Positions 10,131-21,889 of a stretch of DNA of 64,000 nucleotides are shown here, piece by piece. The notes under the pieces are model-generated. The model had not been told where the DNA came from and made no database searches. It saw only the letters and a program-made list of their open reading frames with translations. Each line of letters opens with the position of its first letter. The stretch's first letter is position 1. Source of the stretch: Stomoxys calcitrans (taxonomy: Eukaryota; Arthropoda; Insecta; Diptera; Muscidae); the NCBI RefSeq assembly GCF_963082655.1, contig NC_081553.1, forward strand, positions 59,967,571 through 60,031,570, given 5' to 3'. A program made the position numbers and the translations under genes.

Positions 10131-11130
10131 CCTTTTTATTTGTTTTGGTTTCATTGGGCCCAAATACGGTTATTCCTTCCAATAACCACATTAAAGATAA
10201 AGCCTCTTTATAAACCCATCCGCAGATTGGCCATCTCTCTCTCCATGTCTGGTCTCTGTCTTCACTTTACCATAAGTATTCAATAGTTTGGTTTGTCTTC
10301 CTATGCTTCTTATAGGGACCTCCTTAAATATTTGCAATTTAAGTAACTTCACTCCATTGACAGATCACCACCAGCACAGTGGTGAGTGCATTAAGGGTTG
10401 TTCTGCATAATTCAATGGCATAAATGCCCTCTAAGCTTACCTGCTTTTTTGCAAACAAATTCACCCCTCGGGAATCTGTAGCAACAGTCTTACGAATAGT
10501 GGCTTAACTTTAACACAAAATATTCGCATTACAATATCATATTGTTCACCTTTTATGCTCCCTTTCGTAATCAAGGACATGTTAAACCATTTGGCAACAT
10601 AAGGGTCATCATTGATGTGCATCATGTAACCTTACACACACACACACACTCACAGACAACTTATTTACTATCCACAATACTATTCACAAACTACCCTCAT
10701 TTGTGTCTGGGGTTTTTCTCACCCAGATTTGATTGCAGTTTGCAGCGTTGGCATTTGGTTTAAACCTTTTGTGTCACATTAAAGTGTGAGCATTATGATG
10801 GATTAGTTTTTATAGAAATTAAAATAACATTTAAATTTTGCCTTGAATTCGTGCTTACATTCGATGCATGTGGTATTATACGATGATGGACACACGTCAG
10901 TCTCACCCTTCCCCTATCCCGCTCTCTCTCTCTCTTTATGAAGGTATTGTTCTTTTCATCCTTAATGTGCTAAGTAGTTAGCCAATGCTGTAGCTCTTTT
11001 GTGCGGAGTGAAGATCTTCTGGGCATGTTTTGTGTTACATGAAGTACGGACACATGGCATCGTGGGTCAATTAATAAGGGTTTTCGATTAAGAGACTTTA
11101 AAAAGAGGCTTTAATTAGGCTACAGTAACG
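10131..11130. other. Unassigned AT-rich sequence with simple repeats
   Basis: Contains a CA run (about 10632-10655) and a CT run (about 10919-10938). No supported gene. It could be intron or spacer. Confidence 0.4.
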
Positions 11131-11137
11131 GCAAAAA

Positions 11138-11215
11138 AAAGTGTAAGGTTCGACCGGGCCAAACTTTGGATACTCGAAACCACGGATAGTCCGCCTATGA
11201 AAACATAAAACAAGT
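11138..11215 (-). repeat. Decayed H-family hairpin end
   Basis: 'GTTCGACCGGGCCAAACTTT' followed by GGATACTCGAAACCAC resembles the H terminus, with the palindrome broken and the subterminal repeat mutated. A fragment 'GCGTGCTAAGTTCGGCCT' lies just after it and an intact terminus begins at 11283. Confidence 0.5.
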
Positions 11216-11282
11216 CAAAGCGTGCTAAGTTCGGCCTGGAGGAGTGCTCTTCCCGGCATCTCTTCTTATTCAAAAAAAAACA

Positions 11283-12777
11283 AGTAAAAAGGCGTTAAGT
11301 TCGGCCGGGCCGAACTTTGGATACCCACCACCTCGGGTATATATGTAAACCACCTTTCATCAAAATTCGGTGAAAATTTCATACCTTATGTCCCATATCA
11401 GTTATATCAAAATAGGTTCCGATTTGGACCAAATACTAATAAGTATACTAGCTAAATTTTAAAATAAACCGATATGAACTATATACGACACGGATGTCGA
11501 AAAGCCTAATGTAAGACACTGTGTCAAACTTCAGTGAAATCGGATTATAAATGCGTCTTTTATGGGGCCAAGACTTTAAATAGAGATATTGCTCTACATT
11601 GCAGCTATATCCAAATCTGGACCAATTTGGGACAAGTTGCATAAAAATGTTGAAGAGCCTAATACAAAGAACTGTCCCAAATTTCGGCGAAATCGGACAA
11701 TAAATGCGCCTTTTATGGGGCCAAGACTTTAAATTGAGATATCGGTCTATATGGCAGCTACATTCAAATCTGGACCGATCTGTGCGATATTGCAGAAGTA
11801 TGTCAAGGCCCTTAACCTAACTTACTGTCCCAAATTTCGGCGACATCGGACAATAAATGAGCATTTTATGGGCCCAAAACCATAAATCAAGAAATCGGTC
11901 TATATGGCAGCTATATCCAAATCTGAACCGATCTGGACCAAATTGAAGAAAGATGTCGAAGGGGCTAACACAACTCATTGTCCCAAATTTTAGCAAAATC
12001 GGTTAATAAATGTGGGTTTTATGGACCTAACACCTTAAATCGGAGGATCGGTCTATATGGCAGCTATATCCAAATCTGGACCGATCTGAGCCAAAGGGAC
12101 GGAGGATGTCGATGGGCCTAACACAATTCACTGTCCCGAATTTCATCAAAATCGGATAATAAATGTGGCTTTTGTGGGCCTAAGACCCGAAATCGGAGGA
12201 TCGGTCTATATGGCAGCTATATCCAAATCTGAACCGATCTGGGCCAAATTAACGGAGGAAGTCGAAGGACCTAACACAACTTACTGTCCCATATTTCAGC
12301 AAAATCGGTTAATAAATGTGGCTTTTATGGGCCTTAGACCCTAAATCGAAGGATCGGTCTATATGGTAGCTATATCCAAATCTGAACCGATCTGGACCAA
12401 ATTGACGAAGGATATTTAAGGGCTTAACACAACTCACTGTCCCAAATTTCAGCAAAATCGGATAATAAATGGGGCTTTTATTGGCCTAAGATCCTAAATC
12501 GGCGGATCGGTCTATATCGAATCCGTCTTCGAACTTAACCTGCGTATGGACAAAAAAAGAATCTGTGCAAAATTTCAGCTCAATATCTCTATTTTTAAAG
12601 ACTGTAGCGTGATTTCAATAGACAGACGGACAGACGGACGGACATGTCTAGATCGTCTTAGATTTTTACGCTGATCAAGAATATATATACTTTATAGGGT
12701 CGGAAATGGATATTTCGATGTGTTGCAAACGGAATGGCAAAATGAAAATACCCCCATCCTTCGGTGGTGGGTATATA
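11283..12777 (-). mobile_element. Helentron-like element H2 with 153-bp tandem core
   Basis: Same structure as H1: palindrome at 11297-11317, subterminal repeat (GGATACCCACCACCTC), type A tandem units, short GACAGACGGACGG microsatellite (about 12618-12645) and the opposite end at about 12777. Landmarks at 11742, 11895, 12048, 12201, 12354 and 12507 are exactly 153 bp apart. Both flanks begin with 'ACAAGTAAAAAGGCG', the same as H1, which defines the terminal sequence. No protein is encoded. Confidence 0.75.
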
Positions 12778-12778
12778 A

Positions 12779-13470
12779 AGATAAAAGTAAAGATTTGCCC
12801 TGCTATTAAAGCGATATCAAGATATGGTCCTGTTCGGACCACAATTAAATTGTATGTTGGAGACCTGTCAGCCAATCTGAATAAGAATTGCGCCCTTTGG
12901 GGGCTCAAGAAGTAAAATAGGGAGATCGATTTATATGGGAGCTGTACCAGGCTATGGACCGATTCAGATCATAATGAACACGTATGTTGATGGTCATGAG
13001 AGGATCCGTCATACAAAATTTCAGGCAAATCGGATAATAATTGCGCCCTCAAGAGGCTCAAGAAGTCAAGATCCCAGATCGGTTTATATGGCAGCTATAT
13101 CAGGTTATGAACCGATTTGAACCCTATTTGGCACAGTTGTTGAAAGTAATAATAACATACGTCAGGCAAAATTTTCGGCCAAATCGGATAGGAATTGCGT
13201 CCACTAGAGGCTCAAGAAGTCAAGTCTCCAGATCGGTTTATATGACAGCTATATCAGTTTATGGGCCCATTTAAACCATACTTGGCACAATTGTTGGATA
13301 TCATAACAAAACACGTTGTGCAAAATCTCATTCTAATCGAAGAAGAATTGCGCCCTCTAGAGGCTCAAGAAGTCAAGACCCAAAATCGGTTTATATGGCA
13401 GCTATATGAAACCATCGACCGATATGGCCCATTTACAATCTCAACCGACCTACACTAAAAAAAAAATTAA
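12779..13470 (-). repeat. 153-bp tandem array, type B
   Basis: Four to five units with 'GGCTCAAGAAGTCAAGA' and 'GATCGGTTTATATGG'. The array lies directly beyond the H2 end, so two H-derived segments abut. The ORFs at 12935-13458 share a 51-residue period (..PYLAQLL.., ..RFIWQLY..) and are the complement-free equivalent of those read at 14792-15370. Confidence 0.75.
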
Positions 13471-13734
13471 AATGGCGGTGTTTGCGTTGTTTTTGACAAA
13501 CACTCATAATACCAACGCATATACAGGAGAACATGAGCATAAGAATTTGCGATGGTAGTCTAAACTTTGGCGTCTCTCGTTTGCCTCAAAGCGATACATA
13601 CACATCAGCACCACCGCAAAGTCATTTGTTTTTGTACATGCCGTTTATGTTGATAAGAGTTGAATGGTTGCATTAATTGCGTTGATTCAAAAAGACACAT
13701 ATTTTTGCGGTGCATCGCATTTGCGGTTTGCAGA

Positions 13735-13992
13735 TTTCTGATTTGGACATAGCTGTTATATACATCGATCTTCCACTACATGGCCTTGTACCCATTAAGA
13801 CTCTTTCATTAATAGATTTTGCTGAAATTTTGAACAGATAATTGTGGGGTATTTGGTCCATATCAGACCATATTTCGATTTAGCTGCTATAGTTGCAGAA
13901 CGGTGCATTTTTCACCGGAATTCAAGGTAAGTTTGTTTAAATATACCTGACGTGCTGGGTATCCAAAGTTCAACCCCGCCGAATTTAATGCC
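13735..13992 (+). mobile_element. H-family fragment with 3' terminus
   Basis: Contains part of one repeat unit and ends in GCTGGGTATCCAAAGTTC and CCGCCGAATTTAATGCC, a decayed hairpin terminus. It is followed within a few bases by the opposite end of another H copy. Confidence 0.6.
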
Positions 13993-15985
13993 TATTTTAT
14001 ACCCACCACCATAGGATGGGTGTATACTAACCTAGTTATTCCGTTTGTAGTACCTCGAAATATTGATCTAGGACCCCATCAAGTATAAAAATTCTTGATC
14101 GTCTCGACTCAGAATGTGTCAGCCATGCCATGTCCGTACGTTTGCGTAAAGCTAGCCGCTTGAAATTATGCAAAGATACTTAATACTGAAGTAGTTCGTT
14201 GGGGATTGTAAGTGGGTCATATCGGTTCAGATTTGGATATAGCTCCTATATAAACCGATCTCCCGATTTGACTTCTTGAGCACCTGGAAGCAGCAATTTT
14301 TGACCGATTTGGCTGAAATTTTGGATGTAGTGTCCCGTTATGACTTCCAACAACTATGTCTAGTGCGGTTCGAATCGGTCAATAACCAGATATAGTTCCC
14401 ATATAACCCGATCTCCACGGTCGACTTCTTGAACACCTGGAAGCCTCATATATAACTTCCACATAGAAGGATCTCTCGATTTGACTTCTTGAACCCCCGC
14501 AATTTTTGTCCGATTTCGCTAGAATTGTGCTGTTCTGTTATGACTTCTAATATTTATGCCAAGTACGGTCCAAGTCGGTTAAATCCTAATATAGCTCCCA
14601 TATAAACCGATCTCCCGACTTGACTTCTTGAGCAACTGGAAGCCTCATATATAAATTCCATATAAGCCGATCGCTGGATTTGACTTCTTGAACCCCTGCA
14701 AGCCGCAATTTTTGTTCGATTTGGCTTCAATTTTGCTGTTCTGTTATGACTTCGAATGTTTGTGCCAAGTAGGGTCCAAGTCAGTCAAATCCTAATGTAG
14801 CTCCCATATACACCGATCTCCCGGTTTGACTTCTTGAGCCCCTGGAAGCCGCAATTTTTGACCGATTTGGCTGAAATTTTGCATGTAGTGTTCTGTTATG
14901 ACTTTCAACCACTCTGTCGAGTACGGTTCAAATCGGTCAAGAACCTGGTATAGCTCCCATATACACCGATCTCCCGATGTGACTTCTTGAGCCCCTGGAA
15001 GGCGCAATTTTTGTCTGATTTGGCTGAAATTTTGCACATGGTGTTTTGTTATGACTTGCAACGACTGTGTTAAGTACGGTCCAAATCGGTGAAGAACCTG
15101 ATGTAGCTCCCATATAACGCGATCTCCCCATTTGACTTCTTGAGCCCTCACAAGCCACAATTTTTGTCCGATTTGGCTGAAGTTTTGCACATGGTGTTCT
15201 GTTATGATTTTCAACAACTCTGCCAAGTACGGTTCAAATCGGTCTATAACCAAATATAGCTCCCATATAACCCGATATCCCCATTTGACTACTTCAGCCC
15301 TCACAAGCCACAATTTTTGTCCGCTTTGGCTGAAGTTTTGTACAAGGTGTTCTGTTATGACTTCCAACAACTGTCTTAAGTACGGTTTAAGTCGGTCAAG
15401 AACCAGATATAGCTCCCATATACACCGATCTCCCGATTTGATTTCTTAAGCCCTTACAAGCCACAATTTACGTCAGATTTGACTGAAATTTTGCATGTGG
15501 TAATTTGTTATGACTTCCAACAACTGTGCCAAGTACGGTTCAAATCGGTCGAGAACCAGATATAGCTCCCATATAACCCGATATCCCCATTTGACTTCTT
15601 CAGCCCTTACAAGCCGTAATTTTTTCCGATTTGGTTGAAATTTTGTACATGGTGTTCTGTTATGACTTCTAACAACAGTGTCAAGCACGGTCAAAATCGG
15701 TCAAGAACCAGATATAGCTACCATATAAACCTATGGCCCGATTTGCCTTCTTGAGCCCCTGGAAGCCGCAATTTTTGTGAGGTTTGACTGAAATTTTGCA
15801 TGTAGTGTTCGCCTATGACTTCCAATAGCTGTGTTAGGTACGGTCCAAATCGGTGTACATGCTGATATAGCTCCCTTATAAACCAATCTCCCGATTTTTT
15901 CGAATAGGCTGAAATTTTGCATGTAGTCTCCTGATATGACTTCCAACAACTGTGTCTAGTACGGTCCAAATCGGTCTGTTGTTAA
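13993..15985 (+). mobile_element. H-family element with long type B array
   Basis: Begins with TTTTATACCCACCACC (13995-14010) and runs through 'CTTGATCGTCTCGACTC' into a type B array. Landmarks at 14815, 14968, 15121, 15273, 15427, 15580 and 15733 are 152-154 bp apart. The typical terminal palindrome is absent, so the element is truncated at about 15985. The minus strand is open for 192 codons at 14792-15370 with a 51-residue repeat (..PYLAQLLEVITEHHVQNFS..). This follows from the period being divisible by 3 and is not taken as a gene. Confidence 0.7.
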
Positions 15986-17460
15986 TAGTGGTTAATTTTC
16001 CTGCCTTTAACGCAGTAGTTCTGCTGTAATAGCAAAATGTTTGCTATTTTAGAATAGCAGACTGACTGCTGAAAAGTCTGTTGTTTGCTGTTCAATTTAT
16101 GATGGATTTGTTTTGTGGGGTTTTCTATACCCCACAAACTGGCAATTTCTTTGATTTTTCAAGCTTGAAACAGAATTCCCAATATTCACCATGGTCATTG
16201 CTAGACAAAAGTTGTAAATTCAATATGTGTTCTAACCTAACCTATTGATGCATTAAAATTCTTGTTTTGAAGTCTTTAAAGGTCTTGTAGTATACATATG
16301 ACAGTATTATTACAAATTACAAAATCTTCCCAATTACAAGAGATCATCACCATATGTTTTCTTTATTCGATCCGCGATGTGTTGAAATCATGATCATCAT
16401 CATGCTGTCGCTATACTCTTTTTGATATGAAAGGGGATTTGTCTTGAATTTAACACTTGGCGTTGACATTTTCCCCGAAGAAACAAAAAACAAAAAAAAT
16501 TTAGTTTATAAACATAATTACACATGTTTTCCATCTTAATTCAAACCCTCCTCCATCTTCAGGCAAGTGTAAGCAAATACAATCGATTCACATTGGCGGC
16601 CTAACCATGCCTTTCTCATATACACACACAAAACTGCGTCTCACTTTCTTCCAATGGTGGTGTGCTCATATTTTGGGGTTTATTTGGGGCAAATGAACCA
16701 TTTCTTAAAAAAACAGAAAAACAAAAAAAAACAAAGACCCGTGTCATTTCGTTTTACACAAAATTATGATCTTGAGTTAATTTAAACAGCTCTTAAAAAA
16801 TTCAAATTAACTGACAGTTTTTTTTTGGTTATTTCTTTGATGCCTCCTACTTCGCTTTGCTTCATTGACATGGATGTGTGATGATGATCTTCATTCGAAT
16901 TGGGCAATGGCAAGATTGCCCAATGGCAGGAACACTAACAGACTTATCATTCAAGTAATTTCGGAGGTTTTTGAATGTTAAAACATATTTAAATTACTTT
17001 GACAGATGAATGACTGATTTGTTGTAGTTTTAAAATTGCCCTCCTTCCACAAAGCGAACGATGGAAACACTTGATGAAGTTGACTTGTGTGAAAAGGCAA
17101 GGGCCAATACAAATTAGGTTTTTAAAAAAAGTCAAAGATATGATAGAAGGCAACATTGTTTTCGTTTTCTAGTTGAAATAGCGTTAGTCCTTATTTTGAT
17201 AAAGTTATACTAATTTTGTCTTTTGGCCATGAATTTTCTACACCTTTCCATTCAGAATCATGAGACTACTTCTTCTCATATCAATGGCTAATGTCCAATT
17301 CAAGTTTTAAGTCAGCCTTGAGCAGAGTGAAAACGGAGGCTGTTAAGAATTTGACCCCAAAAGCCATCAATGGACAAAGGATATTTGTGAAATTCGGCAG
17401 CTTGAATTATAGGAGTAAAAACAAGGTAAAGCAGGTAAACAAGGTTAAAACAAGGGTCTG
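15986..17460. other. AT-rich unassigned sequence
   Basis: No recognised repeat or ORF. A degenerate SINE-like stretch (CTCATATCAATGGCTAATGT, CAATTCAAGTTTTAAG) lies near 17270-17320. Confidence 0.4.
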
Positions 17461-17464
17461 AGGG

Positions 17465-17619
17465 ATAACAAGTCTGTCTGCCTGTCCGTATGTCTGTCTG
17501 TCCATCTGTCTATCTGTCCGTCTGTCTGTCTGCCTGTCCGTATGTCCGTATGTCTGTCTGTCCGTCTGTCTGTCTATCCGTCTGTCTGTCTGCCTGTCCG
17601 TATGTCTGTCTGTCTGTCC

Positions 17620-17689
<70 letters not shown>

Positions 17690-17765
17690 CCGTCTGTCTA
17701 TCTGTCCGTCTCCCTGTCTGTCCGTCTCTCTGTCTGTCCGTCTTTCTGTCTGTCTGTCTGTAATT
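17465..17765 (+). repeat. GTCT/GTCC tetranucleotide microsatellite
   Basis: About 300 bp of GTCTGTCTGTCC-type repeats. It is the expanded form of the microsatellite found just inside the 5' end of family H elements, and H-type sequence follows at once. The open frames on both strands (SVCLSVRLSV.. and TDRQTDRQTD..) are artefacts of the repeat. Confidence 0.9.
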
Positions 17766-18204
17766 TATGTACAAACCACGGGTCACAATTTTCCTCCGAT
17801 CGTCTTAAAATTTGGTACGAGCATAGTTTTCAGCTTAGAGACGAAGCCTATTTAAATTGGATAAAATCAGTTCTGATTTAGATATAGCTCTCATATATAT
17901 GTTCGTCCGATTTGGACTAATATTGCAATAATGTGGTCATTTGCTAACGGTTTCTCTCGCAATTTGGCACGAATGGGTTTCTCTTGACTCTCGACATTAC
18001 TGATGATTATCGTAGAAATCGGTTCAGATTCAGATATATATCTCATATCTATATATCGCCCGATTTTCACTCCTAGAGTCACGGCAAGTGCATTTGTTGA
18101 CCAACCTTGACCAAATTTTGCACGACGCTTTTCTTGGCGACTACCACAACATCTGAAAAGGTTGGTCGAAATCGGTTCAGATTTGGATATAGCTCCCATA
18201 TATA

Positions 18205-18514
18205 GGGGAGGTCACCGTAGCGCAGAGGTTAGCATGTCCGCCTATGATGCTGAACGCCTGGGTTCAAATCCTGGCGGGACCATCAGAAAAAATTATCAGC
18301 GGTGCCTTTCCCCTCGGTATATATGAGGTACTATGCCATGTAAAACTTCTCTCCAAAGAGGTGTCGCACTGCGACACGCCGTTCGATCTCGGCTATAAAA
18401 AAAAGGAGGCCCCTTATCATTGAGCTTAAACTTGAATCGGACTGCACTCATTGATAGGTGAGAAGTTTGCCCCTGTTCCTTAGTGGAATGTTCATGGGCA
18501 AAATTTGCAATTTT
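18205..18514 (+). mobile_element. Full-length tRNA-derived SINE with target duplication
   Basis: A 310-bp SINE flanked by TCCCATATATA on both sides (18194-18204 and 18515-18525). The head keeps a tRNA-like arrangement, GTCACCGTAGCGCAGAGGTTAGC..CTGGGTTCAAATCCTGGCGG. The body contains GAGGTGTCGCACTGCGACAC and ends GGGCAAAATTTGCAATTTT. It is the best-preserved copy in the window. The family depends on a LINE for reverse transcription; which LINE supplies it cannot be told here. Confidence 0.85.
18218..18271 (+). promoter_or_regulatory. Internal RNA polymerase III promoter of the SINE
   Basis: A box TAGCGCAGAGG (18218-18228) and B box GGTTCAAATCC (18261-18271), both full matches to the tRNA-type consensus, with 32 nt between them. 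Confidence 0.8.
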
Positions 18515-18859
18515 TCCCATATATATGTTCGTCCGATTTGGACTAATATTGAAATACCAACATTCATTTGTTAACCGATTCTATAAAAATTGGGCAGGAA
18601 GGATTTTCTCTTGACTCTCGACATTACTGGTGAGTTTTATTGAAATCGGTTATAATTTAGATATAGCTCCCGTATATATATGTTTGTCAGATTTTGGATA
18701 ATCTGCACTGATGTTGTCAATTGTCAACCGTAGTTATTATAGTTTAAACATATTTGCTCGAAATTTGATATGGATTGTTTAATAACTCATCCGAAAACAT
18801 CCGGCGAGGTCCATCAAAATTGATTCAGAATAAGAGATTACTCCCACTTTTAACTTATA

Positions 18860-20280
18860 GAGTCGGTGTAGGGTACTATATAGTCGGCACCGCCCGACTT
18901 TTGGACGCACTCTCCCCCTTACCGTACTTTTTGAAAACGCCAGCTCTCGGAGATGGGTGCACAGATTTAAGTGAAATTTTGTATGCCACCTTATGGCACC
19001 CCAAAAACAAGAAATTGGTGTAACATTTAGGGTCAACTAACCTGGGGGGACGCCCCTTATCAAAACCCACCCGAACGGACATGTCTACCGACTGGAATAC
19101 TATGGGTATTAAATGAAAGGTATTTAAGAGTAGAGTACGAACTTGCCATACAAATTTCACTCTTAATGTCGGGGGCATCCAAAAACAAGAAATTGGTATA
19201 AAATTTTAGGGTCAACTAACTTGGGTGGGGGGACGCCCCTTCTCAAAACCCACCCGAACAGACATGTTTACCGACTGGGACACTATGGGTATCAAATAAA
19301 AGGTATTTAAGAGTAGAGTACGAACTTGTCATAAAAATTTCACCTTAGTGTCGGGGGCATCCAAAAACAAGAAATTGGTATAAAATTTTAGGGTCTACTA
19401 ACTTGGGGGGACGCCCCTCCTCAAAACCCACCCGAACGGATATGTTTACCGACTGGGACACTATGGGTATCAAATAAAAGGTATTTAAGAGTAGAGTACG
19501 AACTTGCCATAAAAATTTCACCCATAGTGTCGGGGGCTCGTGCACCCCCAAAAACACCATCCAAACAGGATTCTTTTACCGCTTTAGGTAATATGAGTGT
19601 CAAATGAGTGGTATTTAAGAGTAGAGTACGTACCTGGTATACAAATATCACTTTAAATGTCGGGAGGGTTCCCTCCCCCATAAAAACCCCACCCAACAGG
19701 ATACTTTTACCGCTTTGGACGATATTGGTATAAAATAAAAGGTATTTAAAAGTATAGTAAAGAACTGATATGAAAATTTACAACAGTACATATTTATCGA
19801 TTCGGAAAATATGGGTATCAAATGGTAGGTGTTTGAGAGTTGAGTACACATCTGTTATAAGAATTTGGAGCAAGGTGTCTACGGGGCCTCTCCAACCCCA
19901 AAAAATCCCTAAAACGGACATGAATGTCCAACGTCACAAAATAGGTAAAAAATTAAAGGTCTTTGAGAGTTGACTACGAATCTGATATACACATTTGGGA
20001 CAGAGTCTGGGACGGCCCACCCAGCTAATACGCTTCAACAAGACGTGTATTTCGATCGGGATAATATGGGAATTAAACGAAAGTTCTGTGGCAGTAGAGT
20101 TCAAATCTAAAGTTGATATAAGAATTCAAGTATATGGGTCACGTCCTGCCGTTCAGCCGGATATGTAGGTCGCTTTTGGGGTCTTAGCGTCGGGTGGACC
20201 GATTCTCTCTTACTAATAAAAACAACCCTAAACTCTCATATAGGACGACCGAGAATATATTGTTTACAAATGAAAGGATG
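18860..20280 (-). repeat. K-family repeat block
   Basis: Minus-orientation copies of the K unit: 'CCCACCCGAACGGACATGT' and 'GGTATTTAAGAGTAGAGTAC' recur every 150-185 bp near 19040-19560, then more diverged units follow to about 20280. The apparent ORFs are repeat shadows. Confidence 0.65.
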
Positions 20281-20774
20281 TTCCGGAGGGCAATCACCCT
20301 CCCATCCTACCCAGAAAAACAGAATTAAAAATAATAAATGGTGGCTGATCAGGATAGAAAAAGGCTGCAAAAAAGGTCTTTGGTATGAGAGTACACTTTT
20401 TACCCTCAAATTGGGATAGAGATAGGAGCACCTGCGGATCTTTAAATATGTGGTATCCCAAGTGGTAGATTTGAAATATGATGTTGAATGTTGATAACCA
20501 AAACAAAAAAATTAATTAGTGTGGATCTGAACGAGACCCGTAGCACTGAATGCTGATGTTATTTCAGGGTCCGCCGCTATTTCAGGGTCCGCCCCCTAAA
20601 CTTCCTTCAAACCGGCCATGTTTGCCTACTATGGCAATAATGGGCCAAAATAGTAGGTATCTGAAAGTAGAAAACAAATTTGGTATCCAATTTGGAGACC
20701 AAGTGTTTAGGGGTAGTTTCACCAATCCAATAGTCTCACTAATTGCAATTGCTTCTCAAATAAAAGGAATTTCA
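20281..20774. other. Unassigned, partly K-like sequence
   Basis: Weak resemblance to K units near 20560-20770 ('GTTTGCCTACTATGGCAATAA'). Otherwise nothing is recognisable. Confidence 0.4.
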
Positions 20775-21052
20775 TAGTAGAGTGCGCAATTCTTATCAGA
20801 TTGGAATGAAATTTTGGACGACGTGTTTTGTTATGATATCCAACAACTGTGCCAATTATGGTTCAAATCGGTTCATTACCTGATATAGCTGTCATATAAA
20901 CAGATCTGGGGACTTGACTTCTTGAGCTTCTAGAGGGAGCAATTCCTATCCGATTTGGCTGAAATTTTGCATGACGTATTTTATTCTTACTTTCAACAAC
21001 TGTGTCAAATAAGGTTCAAATCGAAATCTGGGATCTTGACTTCTTGTTTTTG
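20775..21052 (+). repeat. H-family type B fragment
   Basis: Two partial 153-bp units ('CTTGACTTCTTGAGCTTCTAGAGG', 'CAACAACTGTGTCAAAT') without element ends. Confidence 0.65.
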
Positions 21053-21889
21053 CTAATTTTTATTTAATTTATTATATTTTATTTTATTTTATTTGGGAAA
21101 AATTATAAAAAAAAAACATTAGTTTAGAAATTTTATTATATCCCATTTCATTTTTATTTCCACTTCACTTTTATGTTGATAGATATATGATATGATATAA
21201 AATTTTCAGTCGAAGCACACTTTTGACACGCACTCTCAATGTCAAAGGAGTTTGTCTCTACTTTCTCTTTCAAGCGTGGCAAGATTTTATGACTTTAATT
21301 CGTAATGGGTTTAAAAGGGGAGGATTTTAATGATCTTGTCATAAAAGGATTATGAACATTAAGTTGTCAATACTAAAATATAAGGAAATAATAAATAAAT
21401 ATAAAGTAATTAAATAAGCATCTCGAAGAGAAGGAAAGTTACGTTGCTAGGGACGCCCTTTCCAGAGAAGATCATAATTCTTTCATTACATAGATGAAGG
21501 GAAGGTAGAATTTCTTTATTTCTGGAAATGCCATAATACATTTGAAGCATGACAAAAAGGACATAGATAGGATAAAGGAATGGCACATTGTTCCATTTGT
21601 AATATCTCGAAATGTTAAACTGAGACTCTATAAAGTTCTTGCTTGATATTACATTCGAGGTTCAATACAATTCGAAATTCCAATTTTCAAGGAAATCAGG
21701 TAAAACAAAAAATTACGCTGTAAATTAGCTCTAAAATGTTTTAGCGAGAAATCAGTTTATAAGGCATCTATTTTCTAATGAGAATAACCTTGAGTGAGAA
21801 TAAGCTGGGTTTCACACTTTCCCTTTCCATAATTTTTGTACAGATTAAATTTTTCGTCGCCCTAACAGACAAAAAACTTGAAAATTTTT
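21053..21889. other. AT-rich unassigned sequence
   Basis: Low-complexity A/T runs and no supported gene or recurring repeat. Confidence 0.4.

Larger units (their letters stand above)
17770..18740 (+). repeat. H-family type C array interrupted by a SINE
   Basis: Two kinds of half-unit alternate: 'TCATATATATGTTCGTCCGATTTG' and 'CCCGATTTTCACTCCTAGAG', as in the longer array at 32311-34760. The SINE at 18205-18514 splits a unit and duplicates 11 bp of it. Confidence 0.7.

Noticed and set aside
17490..17855. Long Cys/Ser/Val-rich open frame
   Set aside because: It is a translation of the GTCT/GTCC microsatellite; the opposite strand is equally open (TDRQ repeats).
18205..18280. Functional tRNA gene
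   Set aside because: A and B boxes are present but the cloverleaf pairs are incomplete, and the sequence continues into a SINE body shared by several copies.
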